A DNA stretch of 38,738 nt, taken from positions 1-38,738 of the forward strand of contig WION01000501.1 in NCBI GenBank assembly GCA_015039365.1, given 5' to 3'. The stretch is from Amanita rubescens (lineage: Eukaryota > Basidiomycota > Agaricomycetes > Agaricales > Amanitaceae). The first letter of the stretch is position 1. Each line of letters opens with the position of its first letter. Of the stretch, positions 30,392 to 38,738 are shown in pieces. Position numbers and translations under genes: made by a program. The notes beneath the pieces were generated by a model. The model saw nothing but the letters and a program-made list of their open reading frames with translations. It searched no databases and was not told the origin of the DNA.

Positions 30392-31096
30392 TCAAGTAGG
30401 AAACTCGCTTCTAGGGCACGTTTTCTTATGGACATCGCACGAATCTTTTCTCGTAAATGTTTTGCCGCACTGGTCGCAGACAAATTGTGGCTGCGAATGA
30501 CGCAGTGCGTATCTTTGGTGCCGAATTATATCAGCCTCTCGTGCGGTATCGGCGCCGCATTCACAAAGATAACGCTTCTTCCCGTCCCGAAGAAAGGTTG
30601 AGAAGGAGGGGGGAGTGTTCACTGGAGTTGGCACACCCTCGTCCAATGAAATTCTCCTTGGACTGTCATGTAACGATACATCATCCGGTCCATCATTCTC
30701 GGCGGGCGGAGATTGGATAGGCATGGACACCTGAGAAGTGCGCAAGCGCGTGGACTCGGCTGGTGGAGGAGTTAATACGAAGCCGCCTGGCCTCATATAC
30801 TCTATCGTGCCTTGTCTCCAGAGATGGAGCACTTGCGTTTCTCGAGCAACGTTGTCTCCCTGAAGTTCGCCGAGGAGGTCCAGAATGGTGTTTACACAGA
30901 CGATGGAACAGCAGGAATGATAAAGTGAGAAGGAGATGGAAGAAGATGACGAGTAGGTACTTGCCCATGCATAACCGGGCTGCATGTTGAAGTTTCCCAG
31001 GTGTACAACACCGGCGCCGTTGGAGTGCGTCGAAGGATCGATGCCTGTGTATTCCTCACCGCTCAAGCGCGAAAGCCAATAGGAGTCGAAGGACAT
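30392..31096 (-). CDS. Zinc-finger protein, about 234 aa
   Basis: A continuous minus-strand frame from ATG 31096 (MSFDSYWLSRLSGEEYTG) to a stop at 30392-30394. Near the C-terminus are two zinc-finger-like units. 'YLCECGADTAREADIIRHQR' is degenerate, with only one residue between the cysteines. It is followed by a good finger 'FVCDQCGKTFTRKDSCDVHK' then KTC, which is C2HC rather than C2H2. A low-complexity segment (SSSSSISFSLYHSCCSIV) around 30880-30950 may be an intron, since GTACCT starts at about 30963, but I could not place an in-phase acceptor. The region between is Pro/Ser-rich (TPPPAESTRLR, SPPAENDGPDD). It is probably a DNA-binding regulator. The frame is open further upstream to 31150 without an ATG. 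Confidence 0.65.
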   Translation of the reverse strand: MSFDSYWLSRLSGEEYTGIDPSTHSNGAGVVHLGNFNMQPGYAWASTYSSSSSISFSLYHSCCSIVCVNTILDLLGELQGDNVARETQVLHLWRQGTIEYMRPGGFVLTPPPAESTRLRTSQVSMPIQSPPAENDGPDDVSLHDSPRRISLDEGVPTPVNTPPSFSTFLRDGKKRYLCECGADTAREADIIRHQRYALRHSQPQFVCDQCGKTFTRKDSCDVHKKTCPRSEFPT

Positions 31097-31150
31097 GTCT
31101 AGAAAAGCGGGCGTATGGGTGTCGAGAAGATAAGCAAATTTATAGCACAA

Positions 31151-32718
31151 GCCACATACGCTGACTCAAACCAATTGATCAGTAAATGGGTAGTAGGTCG
31201 CATTCGCCGTAGCCGTCAGCCATGCGCCATCCACAAGTCGCACTGGCGTGGGACACGAAAGATTAGGTCTTCATAAAGTTTTTACCGACGTCATTGTAAC
31301 GGTGCAATGGCTATTGATGTCATAAGCAGGTATCAAACGGTTATTGAAAAAGGGCATTTTTAAAAGGGAAACCTGCCATCACAAAAAAAACAAAAACAAT
31401 TGCGACCGCGTTCAAGATGCTACTCAAGTGGCGAAACTGCGTGCTTGCCAATACCGCCGACCGCGCATTCACAACCACCGTGCAAATTGTTCATTTCGCT
31501 TCCCCATTGGTCGACTTCATGGCGTATCTAGGTGGCGTGACTAACAATTCTCCTATCAACGCCAGTTCCTGGAGTTGTTGGGGTCGAGGAAGCGGGGGTC
31601 TCGAATGAATACGCAGGGCTGCTAATGCCATTCGAGTCAATCAGTAGTTCAAACTTCAAAGTGTCTCCGAATCCCGATCAATATAGATCCGGCTATAAGA
31701 GGGTAAGAATCAAGATCATTACGCTCCGTCAAGAGAATTCGTACACGTTACCGATGAACTGGTTACTATTTTCCATTTAAAGCATCACAACTATCCTTAC
31801 TGACTTATGTCTTACAGTAACCATGACATTCAGTCTCATTCGGTACGCATTGATGGAGCGTGGTGATCGTTTCAAATCCATCCTGTCAACATTATTCACG
31901 CGAGAACCCACATAAGAAGCCATGTCCATTGCAACCTGTTTCATGCTATTCACGGCTCAACAGCGTCATGAATGCGCTGCTCCGACCAATAATTGGGATG
32001 GTGGCATTCTACTCTTTACTGTCTTGATGGAAGAATGGTATAATATTTCTGGGTGCGGACTCCTATCGGTCCGATGACAACTTGTTTTTTATTTTCTTTC
32101 CTAGGGCTTACTGCCACGTAGTCCAATGCAGCTTGTTTCAACGCATTCTCTATGGATCAGCTCGGACTAATGTTGGCGCGCTGATGGCACTATTACATAC
32201 ATGCCAGATGGCTGTGGCATCAGAAGGCGCGTTGAACCGCTGCCAGTTTTGACGCTTCAGATTTCAGCTTGAATGGCTTTCTGGGGGCCTCCGTGTCGCA
32301 GTGACGACTTTCTGAATTATCATAGGTGAACTATGGCCGTGCGCGGGGCTTGCGCGGGGACTTTCAGCAATTATGAGGTAATAATTGATTTCTGATCCTC
32401 TACCCCTTTCGTCTAATCAGTGGGAGCGCCCGTACTCATTAAGTAAATGCATCCAGGGCACCGTTCTGTTGCATGCTAAATTGGACTGCTGTACAGGTCC
32501 TCTTTAACTGTCCGCTTACTGATCGCCAACCATCTGGACTGGAGCAACAATAACTATTACCCCCCATCGTGTTTTGCTGATCCACCGTTATCTAAACCTG
32601 TGACGTGAGAAAGAAACCTCACTCAAGTCTGCACCTAACCCTGCGACTATACCCACACTTACCGCGGGCCTCCCCTAATGGTTGGCGCAAGCAGACCTTA
32701 TAAGCGCCTCCTACCTCT
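31151..32718. other. Intergenic region, no gene recognised
   Basis: Only short open frames (for example 31344-31544) without domains. It leads into a promoter-like segment just before the Copia insertion. Confidence 0.4.
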
Positions 32719-32792
32719 TATATAATGAGCAGCTTATGCCCCTGCCGAGGCACCGACACATTTTATCGTCATCGTTCACAATGAGACTATAT
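32719..32792 (+). promoter_or_regulatory. TATA box, leader and start codon of an interrupted open frame
   Basis: TATATAA at 32719-32725 is followed 56 bp later by an ATG at 32781 in the favourable context TTCACAATG. Four codons later (MRLY) the Copia element begins. If the element and one TATAT copy are removed, the frame continues across 37751 onwards for about 30 more codons, to a TGA near 37842-37844. Confidence 0.4.
32788..32792. repeat. Target-site duplication TATAT, left copy
   Basis: Matches 37746-37750 and is the 5-bp length expected for Copia integrase. Confidence 0.85.
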
Positions 32793-33060
32793 TGTTGGAG
32801 TACGAGCGTTGCGCTACGGCTAAGTCCAATATTTGTGCATGTTTATTTGATTGATATTTGATACGTCGAATGTTCGCCTGCACGCCTCAGTTCTTTATAT
32901 CATAACTGAGGCGTGAGTTGCTACCTATTCATTCGTTTACATTCATACTAATCTTACCGCAGTCGTTCCTTAGGTAGTTCACTCTTTAATACAAGTTCTT
33001 TATATCATAACTGAGGCTCGTTCCTTAGAATCTCGCCCCGGTAAATTTTCCCTGCCAACA
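32793..33060 (+). repeat. 5' LTR of the Copia element
   Basis: 268 bp, TGTTGGAG...GCCAACA, with short inverted ends TGTTGG/CCAACA. It carries a hairpin (32881-32915: 12-bp arms CACGCCTCAGTT / AACTGAGGCGTG around an 11-bp loop with TTATAT), and a second copy of the half 'agttctttatatcataactgagg' at about 32994-33016. Confidence 0.95.
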
Positions 33061-33073
33061 GGTTATGGGCCCC
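33061..33073 (+). other. Primer-binding site, half-tRNA type
   Basis: GGTTATGGGCCCC directly after the LTR is complementary to the anticodon stem-loop of initiator tRNA-Met (around CAU), not to a tRNA 3' end. This is the arrangement known for Drosophila copia, which primes from a cleaved tRNA half. The first ATG of the Gag frame (33065) lies inside it. Confidence 0.7.
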
Positions 33074-33985
33074 GGAGAATCCATCATGTCAGCAACAGAC
33101 ACCCTCAAGCTCTTGAAGCTCCCGAAGCTCAAGGACGACGGTACCAATTGGATAACGTACCGCGAGAGGATTATAAATACTCTCACTCATAAGGGTCTCA
33201 AGCGACATGTTACTGGAACCGCGCGGAAGCCTGCCGAGATTGAATTCAAAGATGACAAAGCCTACAAGAAGGGTACAACAAGTGAACTCACCCCTACCAT
33301 GCTCACCACACTCGAAAAAGAACAGGACGAGTACGAGCAAAAAGAGGCCTCAGTCCGTGAAGTCATTTACGAGACGATAGGCCAGTCTTTATTCCTCCAA
33401 GTCAAAAACGAGGATACAGCTGCCAAAGTCTGGGACAAATTGGTGTCGATCATGGAGAAGAAAGGCGACCTAATCCAAGTTAGCGTTCTCTCGAGGATGC
33501 AAACTATGGTCTGTCTCGAGGATGACGACATACGTGCTCACCTTGCGAGCATGTCGGAACTGAAGGAGCAACTTGAAGGCATGGGTGCTCCCATATCCGA
33601 TCCATCATTCGCTGCCATGATTCGCAAATCACTCCCAGTGAGTTACCGCTCCCTGTTACAAACGCTCAGTGCCACTGCCCGTGTCAATAAGAAGATACTC
33701 ACTAGCGACGAAATCATTGGAGCTATCCACGAAGAAGCCGATGAGCAAAAAGTCCATAAAGAAGCAGATAGGGTTGCCGAGAATGCAGCAATGATAGCTG
33801 CGCAGTCTAAAAGACGGGATGATAAGAAAAATCAAATGTGCCAATTGCAAACGTACCGGGCACAAAAAGGAGGACTGCTACCGAAAAGGCGGTGGAAAAG
33901 AAGGCCAGGCACCATGGGAGAAGAAGACCAAAGACGGCAATGCCAAAGCAAATGCCGCCGAGTCTACCGAGCCCGACGAGGATGA
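33065..33985 (+). CDS. gag: Copia Gag protein
   Basis: Capsid-type Gag of a Copia element. The frame opens at the ATG at 33065 within the primer site; the ATG at 33086 (MSATDTLKLLKLPKLKDDGT) is a more natural start. The N-terminal region has the Copia Gag pattern 'DGTNWITYRERIINTL' (residues about 25-40). 'AKVWDKLVSIMEKKGD', 'LSRMQTMVCLEDDDIRAHL' and 'SLPVSYRSLLQTLSA' follow. Genuine Gag coding ends near 33831, where an A-run shifts the reading: the zinc knuckle that should follow (CANCKRTGHKKEDC) is in the next frame, and the remaining codons to 33985 (rich in Arg) are out of frame. Confidence 0.85.
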   Translation: MGPGESIMSATDTLKLLKLPKLKDDGTNWITYRERIINTLTHKGLKRHVTGTARKPAEIEFKDDKAYKKGTTSELTPTMLTTLEKEQDEYEQKEASVREVIYETIGQSLFLQVKNEDTAAKVWDKLVSIMEKKGDLIQVSVLSRMQTMVCLEDDDIRAHLASMSELKEQLEGMGAPISDPSFAAMIRKSLPVSYRSLLQTLSATARVNKKILTSDEIIGAIHEEADEQKVHKEADRVAENAAMIAAQSKRRDDKKNQMCQLQTYRAQKGGLLPKRRWKRRPGTMGEEDQRRQCQSKCRRVYRARRG

Positions 33986-35783
33986 TGTATCACTCGCAGT
34001 GCAATGCTGCCCCACCGAACCTCTAGAAGCCCTAGCCAGTGTCCCAAGCGATGGCCACGTCATCATCGACAGCGGAGCCACCCGGCACTTCACTCCGAAC
34101 CGTTCCGATCTTGCAAATTTCACCGAAATTCCCCCAAGACCTATTAAAGCTGCCAACGGTCTCTTGCTACAAGCTACGGGCCGTGGCGATCTAAAGTTAT
34201 TGCTCCCTATGGGAAAAGGTTGTCAGCCAACTAAAGTTACACTCCGAAATGTGTATTACGCACCCGATTTCGCATTCACGATGGTATCCGTGGGGACGAT
34301 GGATGACAAAGGATTCCAGATCCTCACTGAAGATGGAATCTGTACCATCAGTACTGCCAGACCCGAACGTCGAGTTATTGCTCGCATTCCGAAGGTTAAC
34401 GGATTATACCGAGTGTCGATTGCTCCACAAGGTGTTTCCGGAGTAGATAATGCTCTAGCTGCATCCGGAAAGGTGTCAATAAACGAATTACACCGTAAAA
34501 TGGGACATATTAATCATGATGACTTACTTCATATGGTCAAAAACGGGACAGCAACTGGAGTAGACCTCGATATGGACTCTAAACCCGAACAGTGCCCTGA
34601 TTGCCTAGAAGGGAAAGCCGTGCGGAAGCCGTTTCCAAAACTGAGCACAAGCGACCGTGCAAAGAAGTACGGCGACAAGGTTGTCTCCGACCTATGGGGA
34701 CCCGCTCCCTCGCCGTCACTCAAAGGGAAGAAGTACTATATACTTTTTCAGGATCAGTTTACCCACGAGCAACGGATATATTTCCTTACCAAGAAATCGG
34801 AAGCTTTTGAGGCCTATAAGGTTTACGAAGCATGGGTAAAACTTCAACGTAACGCTCCCATAAAGATATTCGGCACCGACCGAGGGGGAGAATTCACAGG
34901 CGCTGTCTTTAAGGCACACCTGGAGAAAGCTGGGACCACCCGCCACTTTACTGTGCACGATAGCCCACAATCCAACGGAAAAGCCGAGCGCGCAAACCGA
35001 ACGATCGTCGAGGGAGCTACAGCAATGTTGTCAGCATCAAAATTACCTGATAACCTATGGGCCGAAGCCATCGCTCACCAAGTTTGGCTTCGTAATCGCG
35101 CTCCCACAAAGGCATTACCACATTCGAAAACTCCGTTGGAAATGGCAACTGGAGATTGTCCAAATCTGTCAGACGTGCACGAATGGGGATGTAAAGTATG
35201 GGTGAAACGTACCCACAGTCCAAAATTAAAGTCCAGGGTTGCTACTGGACGCTTTATTGGTTTTGACGAGGAATCCAAGGGATGCCGGATATATTGGGAG
35301 GACAGACGCGCTGTAACTGTTGAACGTGACGTCTACTTCGATAAAAGAGGTCTCTCAGCCCCAGAAACGACTTTGATTGAAGGGGAGACTCACAGAGATA
35401 ACAATCAAACCCAAAATGCGGTCACACCCACAGAAAACGTCGAACCACCGGTGAACGAAGATGCCAATCGTCAAACGGTTAGCGCCACCGGAAAGAGCGT
35501 CGAAAAAGCTAAAAATCCAGCCCTAGACAACGTCAATCCGACGAAAAACGGAGGAGATACGACGAAATCAAACTCACCTCTCACCCAAACCTCATTCAAG
35601 CTACCAACACAAGATCCAACCCAATCCACACCTATCCAACCATCAGATGACGAGGAGGAAGTCGTAGAGGAACTCCTAGGACGTGGTAAACGAGCCAGAC
35701 CGCCACAGGGCTACTACAAGGCGCTGATGAGAGGAGATAAGACACCAGGGGGAGGAATGGTGGCTATCACTGAAAAAACCTGA
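33819..35783 (+). CDS. pol: Copia Pol part 1: zinc knuckle, protease, integrase
   Basis: 654-codon open frame. The zinc knuckle CANCKRTGHKKEDC (residues 7-20) belongs to Gag. The aspartic protease active site is 'VIIDSGATRHF' (81-91, DSGA). The integrase HHCC zinc domain is in 'ELHRKMGHINHDDLLH' and 'CPDCLEGKAVRKPF' (about 34480-34640). The integrase core shows D in 'SDLWGPA' (about 34690), D in 'FGTDRGGEF' (about 34870) and E in 'SNGKAERANR' (about 34975), so the DDE triad is complete. A linker rich in Asn, Thr and Gln then leads to 'GRGKRARPPQGYYKAL'. The frame stops at 35781-35783 (GAAAAAACCTGA). Losing one A of the run would open the frame into reverse transcriptase (KPEYQLSAV...), so Pol continues in the next frame. 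Confidence 0.9.
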   Translation: MIRKIKCANCKRTGHKKEDCYRKGGGKEGQAPWEKKTKDGNAKANAAESTEPDEDDVSLAVQCCPTEPLEALASVPSDGHVIIDSGATRHFTPNRSDLANFTEIPPRPIKAANGLLLQATGRGDLKLLLPMGKGCQPTKVTLRNVYYAPDFAFTMVSVGTMDDKGFQILTEDGICTISTARPERRVIARIPKVNGLYRVSIAPQGVSGVDNALAASGKVSINELHRKMGHINHDDLLHMVKNGTATGVDLDMDSKPEQCPDCLEGKAVRKPFPKLSTSDRAKKYGDKVVSDLWGPAPSPSLKGKKYYILFQDQFTHEQRIYFLTKKSEAFEAYKVYEAWVKLQRNAPIKIFGTDRGGEFTGAVFKAHLEKAGTTRHFTVHDSPQSNGKAERANRTIVEGATAMLSASKLPDNLWAEAIAHQVWLRNRAPTKALPHSKTPLEMATGDCPNLSDVHEWGCKVWVKRTHSPKLKSRVATGRFIGFDEESKGCRIYWEDRRAVTVERDVYFDKRGLSAPETTLIEGETHRDNNQTQNAVTPTENVEPPVNEDANRQTVSATGKSVEKAKNPALDNVNPTKNGGDTTKSNSPLTQTSFKLPTQDPTQSTPIQPSDDEEEVVEELLGRGKRARPPQGYYKALMRGDKTPGGGMVAITEKT

Positions 35784-37455
35784 ATATCAGCTCTCAGCAG
35801 TTGATTTAGACACAGAGGACCTACTCATTGCTGCAGCTATGCAGGAGTATGTTCTAGCATCAGGAACGGAAGGAGAGCCAAGATCGTTGAACGAAGCGTT
35901 GAAGGGAGACGAAGCTGACAAATGGCGTGCGGCTGTGCATACCGAATTGGACCAAATCGAAAAACTGGGTACCTGGGAAATAGTGGAAGCTCCTGCGGAC
36001 GCCAACATTGTTTCGTCCAAGTTCGTATTCAGGCTTAAGCGTGACGAACGCGGTAACATCGTCAAATACAAAGCTCGACTGGTCGCCCGCGGTTTCACGC
36101 AGAAATTCGGCATCGACTACTTCGACACCCGCGTTTGGATAGTCCGATGGGAAACCATTCGGAACCTTCTCGCCCAGGCCGCCGCACGAGGATCAGTCAT
36201 ACATCAAGCTGATGTCAAGAATGCATATCTCAACGCTGAAATAAAAGAAGATATCTACGTAGAGCTCCCACCTTCCTACGAACAATTTCGATCCCTACCA
36301 AGCCATCTAGCCCAGAAACGAGCCGTCTGCAAGCTCAAGAAGGGTTTATATGGAACCAAACAAGCCGGTCGAGGCTGGTACATGAAACTCCGTGACACTT
36401 TTATCAGCTTCGGATACAAAGTATCTAACGCTGATCTCGGCGTCTTCTACAGATTCTCGACTGGGAAATACACCATCGTCGCTGTTGCGACTGATGATCT
36501 GACTATCATTGCCGAATCGGTCGAATCTGCTCAGCTGATCAAGGATCAGTTGAACAAACACTTTGAACTAGTCGATCTCGGGGAGATCAAATGGCTCTTA
36601 GGTGTTCACATCACCCGCGACCTTGAAAAGCGAACGATATCACTCGGACAACAGTCTTACATCGACGAGATCGTCAAGCGATTCGGACTTGAAGACGCAC
36701 GCCCCATCTCAACTCCGATGGAACCTGGATCTGACTTCACCCCCGGAACTCCACACATCTCACCAGTCAAACTGACTGCCCGAGAACGCTCCTTCTACCG
36801 GGAAATGATCGGCGCTCTGCTCTATCTCTCCACCGTGACTCGAGCCGACGTCGCCTATTGCATCTCCACCTTATCTCGTTATCTTGAAGATCCATCAAAG
36901 ACACATCTCGCCGCCGCTCAACGAGCGATCCGAAACCTAAAACAGACCCGTGATAAGTGTCTGATCCTTGGAGGAAAGGACCCTCAACTACGTGCCTACT
37001 CAGATGCCGACTGGGCTTCTCAAGCTCATCGCCACTCAATCTCCGGCTTCGCCATCTTCCACGGTCAAGGAGCCGTTTCATGGAGTTCGAAGAAACAACC
37101 AATCGTTACTCTTTCAAGCACTGAGTCGGAATACGTTGCTCTCTCACACGTCGTGAAGGATCTACTCTGGCATCAGAAACTCCACTTGGAACTCTCGCCC
37201 TTCTTTGACGAGATCAAGGCACCAATTCTGCTCTACTGCGACAATCAAGGCGCTATCGTGTTATCGAAGGACGCTACTTTCCATATGCGTACCAAGCATA
37301 TTGATACCCGTTTCCATTTCGTTCGAGAAATTGTCTACAACAACATTCTTTCTATTTCCTATTGTCCTACTGATGATATGATTGCAGATATCTTTACAAA
37401 AGCTCTGTCTCGTTTCAAGTTTGAAAAATTTCGTACGTTACTCAATATTCTCTAA
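35779..37455 (+). CDS. pol: Copia Pol part 2: reverse transcriptase and RNase H
   Basis: The frame is open from about 35779 (PEYQLSAVDLDTEDLL); the first ATG is 35839. Reverse transcriptase: 'WRAAVHTELDQIEKLGTWEI', 'YKARLVARGFTQKFGIDY', 'HQADVKNAYLNAEIKEDIYV', 'KKGLYGTKQAGRGWYMKL' and the catalytic pair in 'AVATDDLTI' (ATDD in place of the usual YVDD). The segment between 'DYFDT' and 'VRWETIR' reads RVWI, where Copia proteins normally have a conserved FAPV-like motif, so this region may have been changed by small indels. RNase H: 'AYSDADWASQAHRHSISGF', 'LSSTESEYVALS', 'YCDNQGAIVLSKD', 'RTKHIDTRFHFVRE' and 'DIFTKAL', the complete Copia signature. The stop at 37453-37455 lies 15 bp before the polypurine tract. 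Confidence 0.9.
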   Translation, partial: PEYQLSAVDLDTEDLLIAAAMQEYVLASGTEGEPRSLNEALKGDEADKWRAAVHTELDQIEKLGTWEIVEAPADANIVSSKFVFRLKRDERGNIVKYKARLVARGFTQKFGIDYFDTRVWIVRWETIRNLLAQAAARGSVIHQADVKNAYLNAEIKEDIYVELPPSYEQFRSLPSHLAQKRAVCKLKKGLYGTKQAGRGWYMKLRDTFISFGYKVSNADLGVFYRFSTGKYTIVAVATDDLTIIAESVESAQLIKDQLNKHFELVDLGEIKWLLGVHITRDLEKRTISLGQQSYIDEIVKRFGLEDARPISTPMEPGSDFTPGTPHISPVKLTARERSFYREMIGALLYLSTVTRADVAYCISTLSRYLEDPSKTHLAAAQRAIRNLKQTRDKCLILGGKDPQLRAYSDADWASQAHRHSISGFAIFHGQGAVSWSSKKQPIVTLSSTESEYVALSHVVKDLLWHQKLHLELSPFFDEIKAPILLYCDNQGAIVLSKDATFHMRTKHIDTRFHFVREIVYNNILSISYCPTDDMIADIFTKALSRFKFEKFRTLLNIL

Positions 37456-37477
37456 TATTGCTCAGCTCGAAGGGGAG

Positions 37478-37745
37478 TGTTGGAGTACGAGCGTTGCGCT
37501 ACGGCTAAGTCCAATATTTGTGCATGTTTATTTGATTGATATTTGATACGTCGAATGTTCGCCTGCACGCCTCAGTTCTTTATATCATAACTGAGGCGTG
37601 AGTTGCTACCTATTCATTCGTTTACATTCATACTAATCTTACCGCAGTCGTTCCTTAGGTAGTTCACTCTTTAATACAAGTTCTTTATATCATAACTGAG
37701 GCTCGTTCCTTAGAATCTCGCCCCGGTAAATTTTCCCTGCCAACA
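37478..37745 (+). repeat. 3' LTR of the Copia element
   Basis: 268 bp, reading the same as the 5' LTR throughout, including the hairpin at 37566-37600. Preceded by the polypurine tract 37470-37477. Confidence 0.95.
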
Positions 37746-37750
37746 TATAT
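37746..37750. repeat. Target-site duplication TATAT, right copy
   Basis: Pairs with 32788-32792. Confidence 0.85.
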
Positions 37751-37767
37751 CATCCTCGGTTAGTTTA

Positions 37768-38291
37768 TCATAATACATGTGTCCGAAAATGCATAACATC
37801 AGTGCCAGCTAAGAAGGAAAAACTGATCCGTATTCCTAGTTTATGAAGAATGAAACCTAAAGGGCGAAGCGTTGAGGCGATGTAGAGAGTCAGAAAAAGT
37901 GTTACGAAAAAGGAATCGGGCAAGAGCCTCTCAGTACCTGCAAGTCGCACGAGCTTCCCAGTTGCCCAGCGTGGCGTGGACGCTACCGATGCATCGGGCA
38001 CTAGATGCCGTGTCACTGCAGGCTCATAAGGTCTCTTCCATATACGTCTTATGCAGGTACGCGTTTAAATGGAGGGAATAGCCAGCTGTCTTCTTTAGCT
38101 TGATTTGTCGTTTCCTGTGTTTGGAGGTTGAGCGCTTCCCACAAACATGGGTAGACGCCGTCAATGTTGTAATCCTCCATGAAGCCTCCAGCTATCAAAT
38201 GAAAATTTACTGATTGACCGAGCTTACCCGAGTGTAAATGAATTCCACCATTCCAAAAAAAATCCCGACATCCGCCTGTGTCGGTAAACAC
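37768..38291 (-). other. Possible minus-strand gene fragments
   Basis: Two minus-strand frames look protein-like: 38291-38049 (with 'GGFMEDYNIDGVYPCLWEAL' and 'KEDSWLFPPFKR', then a possible donor GTACCT at 38059) and 38016-37768 (with 'RWATGKLVRLAGTERLLPDS' and a hydrophobic stretch FFVTLFLTLYIASTL). A short intron may also lie near 38240-38200 (GTAAGC...GATAG). No complete in-phase model was found and the family is not recognised. Confidence 0.3.
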
Positions 38292-38738
38292 ACATTATTC
38301 TCGTGAGTGTTCACGGGGCCTGTGCGATTGGGTTCAAGATTTGCTATTTCGGTAAACCTTGCCACGTTTCAATGTTCCCCTTTTTCTAAGCACCTTGAAT
38401 AACGCCTACAGAAGTTCGTTAGACGATTTCTGCAGCAGAAATGAGTACCCTCGCTGCGGGCCCTGGGAAGGGGTAGATTGATAGTAAGGACGCTCGAGTT
38501 TGAGTCATGCGAAAATTAGTGATTAAAAAGGAGAACTCCGAATACAGTCACTTGCAGGTCTCCTTTTGCAAGCATCTTATCGTCATTTTTCGATTATTTT
38601 CGGGGCAGGAGTAACCAGTAACCACATGTTAAGATGGAAACGGCCGTTACAGACACTGAAAAGGAATCGCGTCCAAAGTCATGCGAATGCTAGTACACCG
38701 ATTTGGAATCGTATATACATAGATTCTAAATCTCCAAA
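38292..38738. other. Right end of the window, nothing recognised
   Basis: No open frame of note and no repeat seen within the window. Confidence 0.4.

Larger units (their letters stand above)
32793..37745 (+). mobile_element. Complete Ty1/Copia LTR retrotransposon, 4953 bp
   Basis: Full-length element: two 268-bp LTRs that look identical by eye (TG...CA ends), primer-binding site at 33061-33073, Gag, protease, integrase, reverse transcriptase and RNase H in Copia order, a polypurine tract AAGGGGAG at 37470-37477, and the 5-bp target duplication TATAT at 32788-32792 and 37746-37750. Identical LTRs indicate a very recent insertion. The coding region is interrupted by two shifts, each explained by one extra A in an A-run (33827-33831 and 35773-35778). 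Confidence 0.95.

Noticed and set aside
33838..34156. Short open frames inside the Copia Pol region on both strands
   Set aside because: They are shadows of the protease and integrase frame.

Overview
The window is nuclear DNA of a filamentous fungus, most likely an Agaricomycete (mushroom-forming basidiomycete). The evidence is the dense short introns (mostly 47-62 bp, GT-AG), a copper-oxygenase gene of the AA14 type, a Crinkler-type N-terminal domain, a Copia LTR element and gene families of a kind familiar from these fungi. I see no tRNA, rRNA or CRISPR array.

Left part (1-6127). The first exon of a Crinkler-like gene runs off the left edge. It is followed by a relic of a membrane-protein gene (minus strand), a protein-kinase-like pseudogene broken by several small frameshifts (944-2006), a small secreted-protein gene with a clear signal peptide (from 2860), and two neighbouring paralogous seven-transmembrane protein genes sharing one intron position (3755-4831 and 5111-6127).

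Centre (7500-22561). This is a local cluster of one family of major facilitator superfamily (MFS, DHA1/ZIFL-like) transporters, six copies in all. Four can be spliced into complete proteins of 505, 486, 501 and 510 residues, all with six introns in identical positions and phases (0,1,0,2,0,1). Two are dead: a heavily decayed copy at 7500-8356, and a copy at 18208-19972 split by a non-autonomous hAT-like element with a 7-8 bp target duplication and cut off at its 3' end. The third intact copy (14588-16421) was made from the first (8727-10573). Its duplicated block carries the last bases of the oppositely oriented neighbour gene, which gives the direction of copying. A clean three-exon orphan gene (239 aa, minus strand) and the 3' end of an LTR element lie among them.

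Right part (24388-38738). Here lie a Ser/Pro-rich basic protein (tentatively 578 aa), a six-exon AA14-like lytic polysaccharide monooxygenase gene (395 aa, with His1 after the signal peptide), poorly resolved minus-strand hypothetical exons, a zinc-finger protein, and a complete young Copia retrotransposon (32793-37745). The two 268-bp LTRs look identical, with a TATAT target duplication and a half-tRNA-type primer site. The Gag-Pol frame is shifted twice, each time at an A-run. The element sits 12 bp into what looks like the start of another open reading frame. No obvious metabolic cluster links the genes; the main theme is recent birth, decay and transposon disruption of a transporter family.
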